The notes below the pieces were generated by a model, which was not told the DNA's origin, ran no database searches, and worked only from the letters and a program-made list of their open reading frames with translations. A stretch of 64,000 bases of DNA from Ampullaceana balthica (lineage: Eukaryota; Mollusca; Gastropoda; Lymnaeidae). Of the stretch, positions 26,901 to 41,900 are shown one piece after another. The first letter of the stretch is position 1. Every line of letters begins with the position of its first letter. Location of the stretch: NCBI GenBank assembly GCA_944989445.1, contig CALYLW010000700.1, positions 602,889 to 666,888 on the forward strand, read 5' to 3'. A program made the position numbers and the translations under genes.

Positions 26901-29900
26901 TGATGTGACGTCACATTTCCTAAACACCCCACTCCCCCTCGTCACACATCGTCACAAATGCTTGACCCCCCTCCCCCCTTGGCGTATAACGTCATTTATA
27001 GACGGCCCTTTAGGCGTGGCTGGGTATAAACGTTGTATGATAATAATTATTACTTGTTCGAGAGACAATTGAACAGCGGCGGGGAAACTTTTAGTGTTAA
27101 CTTCCGGTGTCGACGCCGTGGCGATCTACCCATCGTGAAACCACACGAGTTTTTCCGCATCCACACAATGGTCACAAGTCCCCGATAGGTGTGCGCCAAT
27201 GTACCTCGATACTATACTACCGTATTTTCACGCATATTCCCCGCACACGCAGATAACCCGCCCACGCATATACCCCGCAGAATTTTTAGATCCTGTAAAA
27301 TAATTGTGGTATAACCCGCCCACGCTAATACCCCGCACTATCCCATCACATTTGAGAAGTAATATCACGCTGAACCACTCTAGTTGAATGAACTGTATAT
27401 ATATATTATCGCTCACCGCGTTATAAAATCAGATACGTAATATCAAGCGATTTAAGGTAGATTGTGAACAAACTTACCAGAAGTTATACAGAATCTAATT
27501 TTATATTCGTGTTTTGCAAGTAATAGCGCCATTGATGCATTATTCAGTAAAAAAAATTCAGATACCCCGCCCACGGAGATACCCCGCAGGGGGGGTGCGG
27601 GGTTTGTAAAATGTGGTATAACCCGCGGGGAATATGCGTGATAATACGGTATATGCCTTAATATTGAATACGAAAAATTAATTCATAAACGTTATTAAAC
27701 CAAACGCACCAGCTGGTGTGCGACAACTTGTCTCGTAACGTGACACGGTGTGTTTAATTTGTATTGAACCGTGCACTCCCCACACACATACCCAAACACA
27801 TACACTAACCCACCTATTCACGCTACATAACAATACGCATAGTTCATATTGAGGCACCGGTCTAAGATAAAAGCAGTAAAGAGTCTTCTCTCCCAATAGC
27901 TTCGCTGAAATGAATCTTCGAGAACAAGATACCGAATATCGAACCTTGTGTAATGTAGAGACGTCAAAACACACGCATATAGATCTACACACCAACGACA
28001 TATATCTCATGTTTATATTGATTTGAGTAGATTTTTTTCGATCTATTGGCCGTCATGTTTGAGACACCTTAAAGTCGTCCATCAAATGGAAAAAAAAGTA
28101 TGAGTGTGGGGGGAGGGGTCAAACACGAGTGACCCATGGGCGGCCCAACAAGACACTAAATGTTTATTGTCAAATTGTCACCCAGTGTTTTAAGTCAAAT
28201 TGTCACCCAGTGTTTTAAGTCAAATTGTCACCCAGTGTTTTAAGTCAAATTGTCACCCAGTGTTTTAAGTCAAATTGTCACCCAGTGTTTTAAGTCAAAT
28301 TGTCACCCAGTGTTTTAAGTCAAATTGTCACCCAGTGTTTTAAGTCAAATTGTCACCCAGTGTTTTAAGTCAAATTGTCACCCAGTGTTTTAAGTCAAAT
28401 TGTCACCCAGTGTTTTAAGTCAAATTGTCACCCAGTGTTTTAAGTCAAATTGTCACCCAGTGTTTTAAGTCAAATTGTCACCCAGTGTTTTAAGTCAAAT
28501 TGTCACCCAGTGTTTTAAGTCAAATTGTCACCCAGTGTTTTAAGTCAAATTGTCACCCTGTGTTTTAAGTCAAATTGTCACCCTGTGTTTTAAGTCAAAT
28601 TGTCACCTTAAGTGTTCAAGTCGAATTGTCACCCTGTGTCTATAAATTCAAGCTGTCATTTAGTCAGTTTCGTGTGTGCATTATATTTCCCTTAATTTTA
28701 CTGTTACAAATATGCACGCGATATTTCTGGTGTGATCATGACAATCTTGTAAATGGTGTGCTCGTGTAATTGTGATCATGTAATGGTTCGATCGTATAAT
28801 GGTGAGTGTGATTGTATGATGGTTTGATCGTATAATGGTGTGTGTGATTGTATTATGGTGTAATAGTATAATGGAGAGTGTGATTGTATGATGGTTTGAT
28901 CGTATAATGGAGAGTGTGATTGTATGATGGCTTAATCGTATAATGGTGAGTGTGATTGTATTATGGTGTAATCGTATAATGGTGAGTGTGATTGTATGAT
29001 GGTGTCATCGTTTAATGGTGAGTGTGATTGTATGATGGTGTGATTGTATGATGGTGTGATTGTATGATGATGTGATCGTATAATGGTGTGTGATTGTATT
29101 ATGGTATGATATTATATCGTTTTCCAGTCCACTGACTCACTAGCCTCGGAGATAAGTCGGTACGCGCGTTGCTAAAACACATGACATTCCGGCGTGCAAG
29201 AGACACACAACGTGTTCCTGTGCCAATGACTCCACCTTTGACATTTTGCAGAGCACGCCTCTATAATCGGATCTACTTTCTACACCACAATGGGAATGAC
29301 AATAAAAGCTAATGCCATGGACGACCTTATTAAACCACCAGACCGTCCGATCTCGCAGAAGTTTTGGTCCGTTTATTGCTGGCCCGGGAACATGGAAATA
29401 GAAAAGTTCGAAGAAAAGTTCATGGAAAATGGGGGTGAAAAATATAAGGGGTGGGGGAGAGATGTCCACGCTGTAAAAGAAATTGGAGGGTTACTCCATA
29501 TGACACCCCAACCCACCCACCAAAAAAAAAGCCGCGACGACAAGAGGACATTTTAATTTATGTGCATATTCGATTTTAACTCAGGAACAAGTAAAATATT
29601 TTGACCTAAGACTTATTACTATTAGAAGAACTTGAAAACAAGTCATCAATCTATATATCAATCTATATATATATAATTCACCAAAACGAGTATGTACATA
29701 TGAGCATGATGAATGACCCTCGCTGGGGTCAACTAAACACAGTGAACGGTTGGCAAGCGAAAGTAGTTGAGTGGTGGGGCATGTCTTGAGACCAGAAATG
29801 CTTTTTGCATTCATTTTCGTTGTACCTTCATAGAGTACATGTATTTCGAAGAGTATTGGTTACTACATCCGCCTGACATGCGGAAGGTCTTAGGTTCAAG

Positions 29901-32900
29901 CCCCAGCGGCTAATTTTTTTTTAAAATTAAAAAAAATATTTTTGCCCGTTCTTTCCCCCTTTCTTAGCGAACATAAACACCGCTTCGCATGTATTTCACG
30001 GAAAAAAGCTTCGTTCCATGTTATACCAATTCCTTTAACAGGTAACTGTTTCTATCGGTCGCATATTTCTAGGAAAAGATAATTGACGAAGTTGTTGCTC
30101 TCCATCTTGGCAACATGGCTGTAATATTTGTTTCTCAACATTGGGATAACTTCGGCTACGTGCTCTCTGTTGTTCTCAGTGACAGAAACGTAGCCATACA
30201 CTTTCAACAATACGCTCAGTACATGAATACTTCAGGAGTATATGGTGGCGAGGCAGAAATTCTCGCGATGTCCGAAATACTTCTCAAATAATGCCTTGGC
30301 GGTCCCCCAAACGTTAACTCGGGTTGTTCCCATTTGACAATGCTTCTGTTTGTGTCCCCCCCTTTTTTGTGTGTGTTGCTTTGCACCATCTATAAGTAAG
30401 TCTGCGGCGTATGCTACGCCGCGGGTCGTATCTAGTACTAAATATTAGCTCAAATGTAGAAAAAAGGAGCTTAAAGTTAGCCATCAGTTAGATATCGGAG
30501 AACTGTAATAATTAAAATGGCCTATTTATTTATAAATGTATAGTATAGAAAGAGACTTCACCAGGCCGTATCATTGATGTGGTATGTCAAATGAAATATT
30601 TATTTTTACACATAATAAATACAAGTGGGTGAGACTGGTATCACGCTGGTTATTGAATTGTTTTTTGGCGTCATTTCAGGCTCACTATTACCCCATTCAA
30701 TAACTATTGCTTACAATAAATAAATATTTTAGTGGTGTACCTGAAACACTAGAATAATTCTCTTATGAAGATGTTTTGTTAAAGGAAAAACCAAAGACCA
30801 GATCGACTATACACAAAATTTGACAAACTGTTGTTAATATTGGCATTGCAATGTAATCCTTCTCTTACATTTGTAAAACTTAATTATCTTTGTTTTAGGA
30901 AGTTATTTTATAAAGTTATAGGCAGTAGGGAAAGCTAAGGATGTCTTAATCGTGTACAAATGACATTTATAGCTCTGTCTGACTTCACAACCTTTGGCAA
31001 TAATCCTTGGTTTAAAAAAAAATTGCCCATGTAATATTAAAATTTGTGTTTGGTTGGTAATTTATTCTAAAACCTAGCACAATTATAAGATATCATGACT
31101 AACCTTATATTTCTTCACTGACAGAAGCCAGAACCGCCCAGAATAAAGGAGATTGAGGAAGATCGGATTATGCTCCGCCCCATTGGGCCTGGCATGCAGA
31201 CATTGGAGCCTGAAAGTGCAAACACAGGGACACTGGGACGTCCAACTACACCTGGATTCCCCATTGGACCAGGTAAATAAAAAAAAATATATAGGGCATG
31301 TTGTTTTAATTCCATTTATGTCAGAAAATTTTATGTCAGAGTCATGCTCTGTGATGATTATATTATCTCAACTTCTCTCTCCTTCCACCAAACTGCTCTG
31401 AAATTACTGTAGCAATATCTCCAACTCTTTATTTATTTGATGATATTTGCCCCCACAAATCTTTAACATTAAAATAACGTGTAATTTTTATCCCAGCTAT
31501 TTACAAAAAAATAAATAAATAAGTAATTGAAAAAAACAAACTCTTCAATAAGATTCAAGAGAGAGGTGTTTGTTGTATTGTTTTAACTAATATGTTTGCT
31601 TGTGCATATTGTCCAAGTTATTGTAGTGAGTAAACAGAGTTTCAAAAAAATCCCAACCGATTTCCTTAGCACTGGCAGAGCAAGAGCAGCCAGAGAGTTA
31701 GTGTTTGTTTTTCTGAATACTCCGTAGTTTTTTAAGTGGACATTGGAAGCATTTTCATTAGTGTGATTGAATGTGGTAGAATTTTGTTGAGTGTGTAAAA
31801 AAAAGCATAGTGATTAGATATTACTTGTCAGTCATGAATGTTTTTATTTGAGATAACTAATTTAGCCACGAAATAGTAAAAGGATTTAAGTTCCAATAAC
31901 TGTTTTTTTAATGTGTTTTTAATTTTTGTAAAATCTTTAAGCCCTCTTATTTTATGGAGATATTTCTTTTATTATAAATATTGAATACAAAGACTTCATG
32001 GAAAAATTTAATTAAAATTTTGAAGATTTATTTTTTTTCAAATTTATAGAAGAATTTAATTGAATTGATTTACTTTAATTAATCATCATTATTTCATGCC
32101 CTTCAAGAAAAGAGTCTTTCAATTGTCCATTTTGAGTTATTCAATATTTCTCTGACTAGTCTCTGGTAAACATTACTCAGACCCAAGTATTTTCAGATCT
32201 AAATTAAAGAGCCTAAACTTAAAACCCAAATGACATCTATTTTCCAATTACAAAAATGTATCTATTTTAAAATACATTCATTTTTAATAAGATCACATAT
32301 ATTTTCAGTTTTTGCTTGAAAAAAATCATTTATCACATTCCTTGTTATTGTTTTTTTCCTTTCATTCATGTTCAAGCCCCTTCCCCCCCCCCTTTTCCCA
32401 AAAGGACACATTTAAAATCTGCTAGCTTATTCATTGTTTTCATACATATTTGGATGTTAAATTCTGTGTTGGTTGTTGTATTTTCATGTTGTTGCTAATG
32501 GCATGTCTTCCACCTCCAGCCACCCCTCCATTTCCTGTGTCACCACGGACACCTTATCAAAATACAGGTAATGGCCCCATTCCAGCTTACACTTGTAGTG
32601 TTCAGGTCTCGTCTATACTATACACGGCTGTAATGAAACACTATTTCCTTACCCAAATGAAAAATTACTTTGACAGAAATAAAACCTTTTTTGGAGACAT
32701 CTTGATTTCCATTAATATCTATGACCTAAAGGAATTAAATAATATTTTTAAAAATGTTGTTTCAATAACCATGCATTGTAAGGTTTCATTGTCTGAAACT
32801 AATCATTAATATTTTTTTTTCTGAATGCATTTGAAGCAGTACGTTTTATCCGAAGTGAGTGAAAAGAGTAAAAAATACAAAAAAAATTTTTTTTAAAAAT

Positions 32901-35900
32901 AATTTGCACTTAATTTTATGCAAATCTACTTTTTTGTGTTCTTCAAAAGTGCAATTTTTTGTTGTTCTCTGCAAATTTTTAAAGTAAAAAAAAATCTTGA
33001 AGGGATGGTTATCATTTTAATTATTTAAAATTTATTTTACCCTCCTAAGTCTTACACTTCATCACTCAGCCATATCAGCACCAAACACTTTTCTGATGCA
33101 AGATGCTAATCCTCTTTTCCTACGGTCTTTATGGTTTTAAATGCACGCTTCAACAAATAAGTTTTGGTGCTTTGTGGGTCAGCTTGCATATTTGTTTTAA
33201 AATCACATGTACAAAAAAATTGAGTTTAACTAAGTTATACCATCTTTTTGCATATATAAGACCACCTAATAATAATAAGCACCCATAATATGTGGGTTTT
33301 GATAATTTGTGTAAAAAAATATACTCTCTATAATACTTAATATTAGAAGTGTCTTATATGAGCGAAAAAAAGGTAAAATTTTCACTAAGATGTGTCTGTA
33401 ATATTAAAAATTTTTTAAATGGCTGACATTACAACATTATATAAATAGGCCATCAGTAACAGACATGATATTGAAGTTATTTGTACAAATTATTACATTG
33501 ATTCACACACAAATAACCTCTTTTAATTTATTTTTAAATACCATGTCATATATTGGCTAGCCAATAATTTATTTTCGGACTATAAAGTGATTGCATTTTA
33601 GTTTGATGCTTCAGTTATTAAACTATTTAAACAACATTTATAAGTAAATTTATGTTCATTAAAACAACATAACATTCAGTTATCATGTCGTACAAAGTTT
33701 AAAGAGGCAGAAAAGTATTATTATTATTTTTTAAAATTAATGTATAAGTCTTTTGTTCTGCATCTTGTTCTGCATTTTCCTTTACTTTTTGTGTGCATTG
33801 GTAAATTGCTTGGTCTTCTTTAGTTACAACACCATATAGTGGGCTTAGCAATCAGCAAGGTCCAGTTTTTCAGTATTCAGCTGGGAGTAGTGGCTCTAAT
33901 TCCTTATATCCTCCACCCCGATCAGGGAATCGTCCACCCCCTCTGCGGGGGTCGGAGTTCAGCTATGCCACCATCCCTGAAGGTGTTGTTGTCCCAGGTA
34001 TGAGAAAAACTTAAAAACTGCGTGAAATCAAACAGGCCTTATTTTGAAAGCGACTGCACAATAACAGACTCAAAGCTTAAGTAAAATGAAATCATCCGTT
34101 TTTATTTTTAACATTCCAAAAATGTATTGAAATTTTATTAATCTGGCTTTACAATTTTTTCTAAGTTGTGCAGTCCTGCTAGATTTTAAAATAAAATAAA
34201 AATTTAAGCTATGATTTGCTCAAATATTGCAAACAATTTTTCTGTTTTGTAAATAAAATACATATTATTATGCCTGGGTGCATTTCATAAAATATTCATA
34301 CATTTTATTTAATTTTAACAATTTATTTTTATGTCATGCCAGTCACAAAGTAAATCCTACACTTTAAGCTTGAGGCAACATGTTTCATAATATCTGCCCA
34401 ATTTCACTTTGTTTTAGTTGTTTTGTTAAGTTAATATTATTTGCATCTTGCTAGCCTATTATGCTTATTTTTTTTCCCTATTGCTTGTTGTTGTGAAGGA
34501 AATATCTTAAGATTGCAAATGAGGAATTCACCTAAAATGTAACATACTTTCAAACTAAAGAAAACTGCAGATTTAAAAAAAATTGTTTTACTAAATTGAT
34601 GGAAGATCAACTAGAGTTATGATATTTAATAGCTCACAAAGAAGCAGACGATGATCTATAAATAATGAGATTAAAAAGATTGGATTGTGAAATATGGAGA
34701 ATTCGGGTTGGAATTGAAAAAAACATTTCTTGAATAAACTGTAATCCAATGGGAGCTAAACTAAATGATTTAACTTTAAAATATGATTTTAAATAATAAC
34801 CTAGCAAATTATTGATTCTCCAAGTCATTAAAAGAAAATGTTAGCATGTCTAATAACACTCACCTTTATATTAAGCCCATTAAAAATACTTTAAACCAAT
34901 TGAAGAAGCTCTGATCTCTACAGCCAATATGTGATTATCTCCACAGTAAAAAAAAAGGAAGAATTTTAAGTGTCTCATTTCATTTAAATTGTTTTCTAAT
35001 AGCAAGCTTACATACAGATTTAAAGTGTATAACTTAATCTTAAGAAAAAAGTGATTTTTCAGTGGTTAATAATTTGCCTTTTTTTTTCCTAGTTGGTGGC
35101 CAGATCATCAGTCCCACTGGCACTTTGCAGGCTGCCCCGATACAACAGCACCAAACAGTGCAATACCAGCAGTACCATCAGGTCAGGCTTCTACAGGAAC
35201 AACTTCTATGTTCTGCATCAAAATAATAATTTAAATTCATCAAGCAGTTTCCTTCACAGTGCTAAATGAAAAATGATTGTTAAGAGTAATCATGATAAAA
35301 TATGTTCTGAAAAATGGGTAGAACATCTGTAAAGATGAAACAAATTTAAGATTAAGCCTATTTAAAAATTTCAGCCATGTCTATTTAAGACTATGAAAAA
35401 AGAAAACATAAAATCTTTTTACAGATAATTTGCAAGAATCATAAATTCTTGTCATAAATTAATTTTGAAAACCCCCCCACAGAATTACATCGTGAAAGTG
35501 ATTATAAAAAGAATACAGGAAAGTAGCTCTATTTTATCATTTTAAAATGAATACAAATATAAGTTTTCGTTTATTAGTTGCCCTTCATAATTTTTGTTTC
35601 AGTCCCAGACATACCAAGCCCAGCATTTGGACGGACAAGGGCAGAACACTCTGCACATAGATACTAGCCCCAAAATGCTAATCAGTCCCCTCAGCTGGAA
35701 GGTAAATCAGAATATAGAGTTAACATAAGCATAATACAAATATACAAGACACAAAAAATATACATTTAACTTGAGACAAAATCATATTTGTTATTTCATT
35801 AATGTAAAAAATATGAATAACCATATCCAGATTTGGTAAAAATATTTGCCTAAAATTGTTATCCCAAACAGTCCTCCATCTCCTGGAAACTTTAATACAC

Positions 35901-38900
35901 TGAGGCAGCAGCTGTCCTCAGCCCACTCTATGTCTGGATCTGTCATCAGCCCAGGTCCACACTCAATGACTGGTCAGAGCTCTCCCAGTGTGTATTTTGG
36001 CCTATCGCGACGAGGAAGTCTGTCCTCTTTGGCAGGTTGGTTACATATTATATTATATATTTTTACCATGAGGACGTGGTTGTAGAGGGTTCTAATGTTT
36101 CCATTTAAACTTTGCGGCACACATCTCCTCTCCAAGTCAGCGTTGGATTGTTAAGCGATAGTCATTCATCAATATTTTTATTGTGGCTTAACATGGGCTA
36201 GATCCCACTACCCCAAGCTTGTGAGACGAGCGCACTATTGACTTCGCTATCCAGCCAGGTTGGTTATGGATATGCCAAATAAGGGTACTTGCTAAAATAA
36301 AACCGATAGCCATTGGGAGATTATTCAATATTGCCCGTCTTAGAGCCAAGAACAAAATAAGGAAGAATTTGCTGCACGAGCTCTTCTTTGCAGACGAGGC
36401 CGCCTTAATATCTCACACAGCAGATGGACTGCAGAACCTTGTATCCAGATTCTCCGCTGCCTGCAAAGAGTTTGGCCTGACCATTAGCATAAAGAAAACC
36501 AACATTAAGGCAAAGGATGCTGCCTCCCTCCCCACTGTCACCATTGACGACTGCAACCTGGATGTTGTTGACAGTTTTACATAAATGGGATCGAACATCT
36601 CGAGCACCCTCTCAATGGAAGATGAGATAAGTTGTAGGATGGGGAAGGCAGCAACTGTTATGGCTAGACTGTACAAAAGAGTCTGGTCCAATGCCAAACT
36701 CACAGCAAGGACTAAGCTGCGTACTGAGCACACTCCTCTATGGATGCGAGTTTTGGACTACCTATACCAGGCATGAAAGAAGGCTCAATAGCTTCCACCT
36801 CAGATGCCTGTGCCGCATCCTAGACATCAAATGGCAAGAGAAAGTCCCCCAACACAGAGGTCCTGGCTCAAGCAAGCATGAGCAGCATTCCAGCCATATT
36901 AAGCCAAAGATGCCTCCGTTGGCTTGGACACGTCAAGAGAATGCAAATTGGTCCCATACCTAAGGATGTGCTATACTGCGAGCTGGCGACAGGGAAAAGG
37001 TCGGTTGGTCCGCCATGTCTCAGATACACAGACATATGCAGAAGAGACATGAAAGCAGCCAACATTGACATACAAAACTGGGAAAACCTGGCAGAGGATA
37101 GGTCAATGTGGTGGGCTATAGTGAAAGAAGGATCACTAAGAGCCGAGGAGCAAACCAGGGCAGAAGCAATTGAAAAAGAGCGAGAAGGAAGGCCAGGCAA
37201 CCCTGCCCCACCAAATTCGTGTGTGTGACATGCAGAAGAGACTGCCACTTGAGGATTGGTCTCATCAGCCACACCAAGAGCTGCCAACAATAAAGATATA
37301 TCTATCGTCTTTTGTAGACGGACAGATGCCATACCATACCATTGGGAGATGTCAGGTTTTTTGAAGTATTTTATCATGTCTGTGTTTATAAATCTTTATT
37401 TTATTTATCATCCCAAATTGAAATATTTTATGACGTTAATTCAGCTACATTTTATGTAACTCGAAAATTTTGTGTGTTTTTTTTATACCAAACAATAAAA
37501 CGTTTTAACACCAGATTAGTGATGAACTATTTAGGTCTAAGATAATCCTCTATCTGATGAAAATATGTATACAAATGACACATGATGTCTATAAATCTCA
37601 TCCAGCATGTGTAGCAAGCATACTTACTATTGAATCCAATACACAAAAAAATTAATTGATTTAATTTACTTCACAATTAATTTCAAATTTATTTTCAGAC
37701 TCTGACATGGTACACACCACACCAAAGTTTGTCAAGGACACATCCAAGTTTTGGTACAAACCCAACATATCTAGGGAAGATGGTAAGCTACTTTTAACCT
37801 GCAATTTTATCAACACTACAATTAGATTTCGTCGACTAACAAATTGTAATTTTTCTGTGTAGTAATATCTGTTTATCACAAATAATTTCTCTTGAAATAT
37901 CTCTAATGAAGTATGAATCATTTTTAAGGTACCTCTAAAAGTTATTAGTATTTTATTCAGTCTAATTTATGTTGAAATTTTTAAAGAAAGTAACAAATAT
38001 AAAGCATATGCACCCTAATTTTTGAATAAGTATGATTGACAAACTACTGGTCCGTGTACTAAACCAATTTTAATTTAAGTACAAAATATTTGAAACAAAA
38101 TAACAACCAGCAAATGGTAAGAAAAATTAAACTTTTTTTTTAAATAGCTATTCAAATGCTGAAAGACAAGATGCCAGGTACTTTTGTCATTCGTGACAGT
38201 AACTCCTTCCCTGGTGCCTTTGGCCTGGCGCTGAAAGTGGCCACAATACCTCCCAATGTACAGGCCAAGCCTTCAGGTGAGAATTCCTTAAGATTAGTTA
38301 TTTCAACGGTTTTTGAAGCTGTTTTTGTATGTTTTTATATTTTTCAAGAATTCATTTTTGAGATTTATGTTGACAAAAGCTTGTTTTGATTTCATTGTAT
38401 ATAATTACTGTATGTTCAAATTATTAATTAGTGGACAAATATTTGGACGTACTACTAAAACTTGGGGCATTATAAATTTATTTTTTCCAACACAGAAAAC
38501 CAGTTGTCTTGGGTGTACACAGCTCATTTACAACACCCATCAACTGGTTTAAATGCTAACTCATGATATTTGCTCACACAAGACTTATGGTCTTCCTCCT
38601 TATTTTTGCAGGGGATCCCCTAGCAGATTTAGTTAGACATTTTCTAATTGAGCCCACCCCAAAAGGTGTCAGGTTGAGAGGCTGCACCAATGAGCCTGTC
38701 TTTGGTAAGAGTTTTGTTTTCAAGCTATTAAAATTTATATTTACTTTTTAAATTACAAAATTATTAAGTTTTTGGAAAATTGCAAGAATTTTGTTTCAAG
38801 CTATAACCTATTAAAATTTATATATATTTTTTACATTAAAAATTATTTATTAAGTCTTTGGAAAATGTCAACATTGGATCCAGAAATAATTATCCAAATT

Positions 38901-41900
38901 AAAAATAATAGAGAACTTACTCATGAGAGTTATGAAAATATTTTTAATGATATCCCTTGGATGAAAAACTTACCCAGTCTTTTGTATATACATCAATGTA
39001 AAAGATAAACATTATTTCTTCTCATCTTTTCCGCCTTAACAGGCAGCCTTGCTGCACTTGTGTACCAACATTCTATCACACCATTAGCCTTACCTTGCAA
39101 ATTGGCATTACCGGAAACAGGTTTGTACTGTTGATATCCGTTTACTTCAGTCATTGGTAATCTTTTAACATTTTATTCAACTTAATTTTTTGTCAGTGTT
39201 ACATCATATATCTATTTTATTAAAAGCGATATCAATGTGTTTTGGGAAGGTGGCTTTAAATTATTCAAAAATTTCTTTGACTTTTCAGACGCTGTGGATG
39301 GCTTGATAACACCAGAGTCCCCAATGAGTGCAACAGAACTCAACTCTGCCGCTACACTACTGAGTCAGGGAGCTGGTGAGTTATATCCGTCATTACTTAC
39401 CAGGACGTCAGCTACGCTCTTCTGCAGACACGCGCATTCTCTGTGTTCCTAAGACATGAACTAAAACATTTGGCGAAAGGTCATTCTCTTTTTGTGCAGC
39501 CAAACAATGGAATTTTCTACCATTACACATCCAGAGTATTTCATCTACCAAGTCCTTCAAGACTGCACTTAAGACGCATCTTTTCAAAATTTATTTTCAA
39601 AATTAAAGAAACAACATTTCTTTTTAATGATTAACGTAGATTATGTGTAATGTACTGTCATTTATGTGGTTATTATGATAAACATGTTTATTTAATTATT
39701 ATATGTATGTTATTATCTCCATGTAAAGCGCTGTGACCCCGGATCCTTGCTGGGATACAGCGCTATAAAAATTATCAATTTATTATTATTATTATTATAT
39801 AGTAGCAGAAAAAGTTTAAATACAATTTAAAATAAACAAAAATGTTTTCATTTTCAAGCTGCCTGAAACATATCCAAGAAAAATATTTCAAAAATGAATT
39901 TTGTTTTTCCTCTCAGCATGTAATGTGATCTTCATCAACTCAGTGGACATGGAGTCACTGACCGGACCTCAGGCTGTGGCCAAAGCAGTTAAAATGACAT
40001 TTGAAAACCTTGTGCCAGGAAGGACAACTATGGTTCATTTTAAAGTATCCAATCAGGGAATAACTCTCACAGACAACAACAGGAAGTAAGTAAAATAGAC
40101 CATCATTTAAAAAAAATTATTTTACACACAATAGCTAAGTGCCTAGGCCCTTAAATTTATTTATTGAAACATTTTAATGTTCATTTTAAAAAAAAATATT
40201 TTATTTTTCATTGTGGTGATGAAGTGTTAACATTTTCTCTTTCTTTGACTCAACTAGACTGTTCTTCAGAAGGCATTACCCTGTCAGTGCCGTGACCTAC
40301 TGTGGTATGGATCCCCAGGATAGAAGGTTAGTTAGTTAACTAAGGAATTATTTAATTTATTGGCTGATTTTAATTATTTTGCTACTTTTAGAATATCCAA
40401 CCAATACGTCTCTTTGTGATGATATTGATATTCAAGAATTTAATACTCAGGATATTTCTAAGGAAAGTGTTTGTAAAGGCCTTCACTTTCTACATGATGC
40501 TTGTTGTTTTTCTTGAGAATTTAGATCCATAGTGTATGACTGCTACAAAATTTGTGTTGATACTTTGGCTTTTACTTTTAAGTTCAGCTCCTTTTTCTTC
40601 AATATTTTCTTTAAAACTACAAATAATGAAATAGCCTTTCTAATAATTCAAGACTTGACACCTTAATGTCCCTGGAGCTGCCATACCAACTGAAGGTTTT
40701 CTAGCTAACTAGATGTGACCTTGTTTGGTTGTGTTTACCTTAAGACCTTTGTCTTGCTGGTGTTCATGCTGTCCAAGCTATCTCAAAATAATGGCTACAT
40801 CTCTTAATGACCTTGACTAATTTGCACAAGATTTATCACTCCAGGCTTCTGAATTCCATTCATGGACTGTTCTTCATTTATGGACTGTACTTCATTTATG
40901 GATTGTACTTCCATTCATGGACTGTACTCCCATTCATAGACTGTACTTCAATTCATGTACTGTACTCCCATTCATAGACTGTACTTCCATTCATGGATTG
41001 TACTTCCATTCATGTACTGTACTCCCATTCATAGACTGTACTTCCATTCATGGATTGTACTTCCTTTCATGGACTACTTTAATTCATGGATTTTACAGTG
41101 TTTTTCTCCTGGATATGGCTCCATGGTTTTGGAGTGCGTGTCAATGGTGTTTCAATGTACATGCTCTTGTTGGGAAGATGCCATTGTGTTGATCTTGTGG
41201 AGGAGTGTCAACCTGGTCATTCATTTTCTTTAAAAAAATTCTTTAAAGAGCTTTTCCCTTGTGCAAACAGAAGTCTGAGTCCCTGTACTCTGAGCAATGC
41301 TGAAGTCCCCCTAATTTGGTGTGTAAATTATGTATTTTCTTCAACCCTTCGCAATTCATCTTTTTAATACATCTTTTTCAATTGAACATTGTTGCATGTA
41401 AACTGTTTAATCCATATCCTCTCTCATCATATCCAAGGTACGTGGATTTCTCCTCTATTGGAGGCATAGTCCTCTATATGTAAATATTCATTTGCTGGTT
41501 TTAGTTTTGGTGTAACTTTTGTTTAGGTCTATTTTAGTAATTCTTCCCATCTTTCAATATTCTAATACATGGCATATATTTTGTAGATGGAAACGAGAGA
41601 TCGATGCACCTGGAACACAAGGCGATGCCAGGTATGTTATCGTCTAAATTATCAATACTTACACTTTAAAAAAGTTTACATAAGCTGTATATACACTATG
41701 CATTATAAACGTTCGCTACCGAACGTATTAACATAAGTTGACTCAATTTAATTCACATTGAAATAAACTGTAAATGCTAACAAAATTTAATTAGCTGTAA
41801 TAATTCTCTACATTATTTTATTACAAATGAACAAAAAATTACAATAAAGTACTTAATTTTTTAGAGCTTGCTTAGTTATCAAATGCTATTTCTAGTATTT

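Noticed and set aside
29290..29556. 88-codon plus-strand frame in the long tensin intron
   Set aside because: No splice signals, family motif or phase fit with tensin; an overlapping minus frame is equally open.
29846..29915. tRNA gene
   Set aside because: A and B boxes are present, but the acceptor stem does not pair and an A/T tail follows; better read as a SINE head. The same applies to 36181-36262 and 48830-48912.
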